From positions 7,136,010 to 7,200,009 of the forward strand of contig JAMXBB010000004.1 of NCBI GenBank assembly GCA_024138015.1: a stretch of DNA of 64,000 nt, in the 5' to 3' direction. The stretch comes from Lumnitzera littorea. Taxonomy: Eukaryota > Streptophyta > Magnoliopsida > Myrtales > Combretaceae. Positions 62,701-64,000 of this stretch are shown here, one piece after another. Made by a program: the position numbers and the translations under genes. Under the pieces are notes generated by a model. It was not told the origin of the DNA and did not search any database. It was given only the letters and a program-made list of their open reading frames with translations. Position 1 is the first letter of the stretch, and every line of letters begins with the position of its first letter.

Positions 62701-62848
62701 TTAAATTACAAACTGTTTACTTTAAAGCGGGTTAGTCGTTGACGCCTTGTATAGATCAGGTCTAAGATAGCGGTTGTAAGACCAACTTTTATCTTAGGAT
62801 GGTTTATACGGCGGAGCTATTACGACTCTGCCGTTTCGAGGCGTGACA
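59791..62848 (+). mobile_element. Solo LTR of family L, copy L7 (best preserved)
   Basis: 3058 bp with termini TGTAACC and GAGGCGTGACA and a perfect ATTAT duplication (59786-59790, 62849-62853). TATA box TATAAATA at 60353-60360. A GC-rich first-exon-like island at about 60475-60596 ends at donor GTGAGTCC (60597). Branch-point-like ACTTACTTAG and an acceptor TGTAG ending at 62455 follow, then AATAAA near 62537. The terminus and the 3-kb length suit LTRs of Del/Tekay-type chromoviruses (inference). No internal region remains. Confidence 0.93.
60353..60360 (+). promoter_or_regulatory. TATA box of solo LTR L7
   Basis: TATAAATA in the context GCTCTATAAATAGCAAG, followed by the conserved leader CAGAAGCTCATTTGG. 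The same box is present at 8248, and inverted at 4074, 30579, 37967, 42125 and 47399. Confidence 0.75.
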
Positions 62849-62853
62849 ATTAT

Positions 62854-63713
62854 TACTCACAAAGGACAAAGGAGTTATGATCAAATGTGGGAGGGAGAGA
62901 GATAAGGTGGTTACCTTGGATTCTATTTGCGATAACAGTTCGTTGGAAGAGGGAAAGGATACTTGGAGAAAGAGAGACAAGAAAGCGTATATTTCTTTGG
63001 AGAGTAGTTATGTTCTTATAGAAACTGCCATAAGAAGGATCTAATTGAATGTTTGGTTTTCTGGTCCAACTAATTGGTAGATCCATTCCTCAAAATAAAA
63101 TTAAGAGTGTATCAAATTAAGTTTACAAAAAATAAAGAGGATAAGATTACTATTTTACCCTTCTTTTTGAATTTTTTAAGGGATATTTTAAATGTATTAT
63201 GTATTACTCGTGTTCATAGTTGGATACATGTATCTTTATTAGTACATTGGAATTACAAAACCCCCATTTCTTTATATATACACATTATATTTCCAAATAG
63301 AGTTAACTCTCACCATAAATGTTGTTTAACTCGTACATGGTCCTCAAAACTCCTTATGCTATTATTTTTGTCCAAATTAATTAAGTTAATGACTTAATAG
63401 TTCTTGACAATCTATTATATATATATATATATATATATATTTCATTATGATAATATTTGTAAAGAGGAAATTATGCTCCATCTAATAGGATATAAATTCT
63501 TATAGGAAAAGAAAAAGGGAGATAATAAAATAAATAATACATGCTTTCTCTGATATTTCATCATCAATAGAGAGATCTAAACAATAATAGTACACATAAT
63601 TATTACATTGATAACATTCTTCCAGTAAAGAAATAAATGTAAAGTAACAACTTGGAAAAGTAGAATATGCCCAAGCTGTATGAACTCTGACATAGGAGTA
63701 GCTAATAAACTCC
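62854..63713. other. Intergenic stretch downstream of the second CYSTM-like gene
   Basis: No gene recognised. (TA)n microsatellite at about 63415-63440. Part may be the 3' untranslated region of the minus-strand exon that follows; no AATAAA on that strand was seen. Confidence 0.35.
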
Positions 63714-63819
63714 TCAAGGTGGTGGCCCAAATGGGCCAGGAGGGCCTGGTGGGCCAGGTGGGCCAAATGGGCCACCGAAGCAATCTTGGAACAACCAGCA
63801 GCAGCACAAACAGCTTAAG
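63714..63819 (-). CDS. Last exon of a second CYSTM-like gene (paralogue, partial)
   Basis: A 106-nt exon on the minus strand, the same length and phase as exon 2 of the gene at 25883-26747. It has a good acceptor (TTCTTTACAG) at its 5' edge and a TGA stop at 63716-63714. It completes a Cys codon, then reads LSCLCCCWLFQDCFGG and a Gly/Pro/Phe tail ending GPPP. The core CLSCLCCCWLFQDCF aligns residue for residue with the CYSTM consensus spacing (C-x4-CCC-x5-CF). The first exon is not in the remaining 181 bases, so the intron is longer than that and the gene runs off the window. Other open frames across this exon are shadows of its GGCCCA repeats. Confidence 0.7.
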
Positions 63820-64000
63820 CTGTAAAGAACAGGATATAAAATTGACATTAAATAAACATGATAGATAAGATATATGATAGTGATCTAGAATATCGTCACC
63901 TGATAACATTTAATGTCAAGAATATCAAGTTTGTTAGACTCTAATGGAATAAGTATTTGTTGGATGGATAAGATTGATTTTTCCTGTTCTTGTTACATTA
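63820..64000 (-). other. Intron of the second CYSTM-like gene (partial)
   Basis: AT-rich, ends in a pyrimidine-rich tract before CAG at 63820-63822. No first exon visible before the window ends. Confidence 0.5.

Noticed and set aside
63500..63909. Trp/Pro-rich ORF of 110 codons and a 91-codon ORF on the minus strand, 62-codon ORF on the plus strand
   Set aside because: Out-of-frame readings of the GGCCCA repeats in the CYSTM-like exon; only the frame matching the paralogue's exon has the Cys core and a consistent splice phase.
1..64000. CRISPR array, prokaryotic operons, rRNA or intact tRNA genes
   Set aside because: No spacer-repeat structure, Shine-Dalgarno-linked gene clusters or cloverleaf sequences seen; the window is plant nuclear DNA.

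Overview
The window is AT-rich plant nuclear DNA, probably from a eudicot. The evidence is plant-type LINE, Ty3/gypsy, Ty1/copia, hAT and Mutator remains together with two small plant CYSTM-like genes; the species cannot be named from the sequence. It is a nested transposon graveyard. The only intact-looking host coding sequence is one small two-exon gene at 25883-26747 (minus), and the last exon of its paralogue lies at the right edge, 63714-63819 (minus). Layout: about 749-11484 is a decayed plus-strand LINE (ORF1, endonuclease, reverse transcriptase, zinc-binding domain, RNase H) split by two 3-kb solo LTRs. 11830-13190 is a minus-strand Ty1/copia remnant with a tandem duplication inside its RT. 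13893-16804 is a hAT-like element with an 8-bp duplication, itself filled by a probable solo LTR. 18060-19770 is a second LINE fragment. 19771-27300 is lower-repeat DNA holding the gene and a second hAT-like element. 27306-52292 is one minus-strand Ty3/gypsy element of the Tat type, bounded by a perfect ATTAG target duplication. About 11 kb when insertions are subtracted, it has swollen to 25 kb. 52432-53224 is a Mutator-like element with long inverted repeats. 55986-58780 is a chimeric, partly inverted Ty1/copia. 59791-62848 is another solo LTR, followed by the paralogue exon. The Tat element contains, on the minus strand, 5' LTR, PBS, gag, protease, RT, RNase H and integrase, then a tandem array, and on the plus strand an antisense ORF (aORF, Transposase_28-like region plus coiled coil), then PPT and 3' LTR. 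Three solo LTRs interrupt it directly. A second gypsy element (34231-39054, GAGAT duplication) sits inside the aORF and carries a fourth. One family of 2.7-3.1 kb solo LTRs, called L1-L7 here (L1 1924-4667, L2 7670-10578, L3 28095-31159, L4 35705-38555, L5 39819-42714, L6 44862-47996, L7 59791-62848), makes up about a third of the window. All seven keep a TATA box and a downstream GT splice-donor-like site; five keep a recognisable 3' splice site near the far end. The two CYSTM-like genes lie in the same orientation 37 kb apart, so they look like old tandem duplicates pushed apart by the nested insertions. All boundaries, duplications and protein matches were read by eye; no alignment or database search was run.
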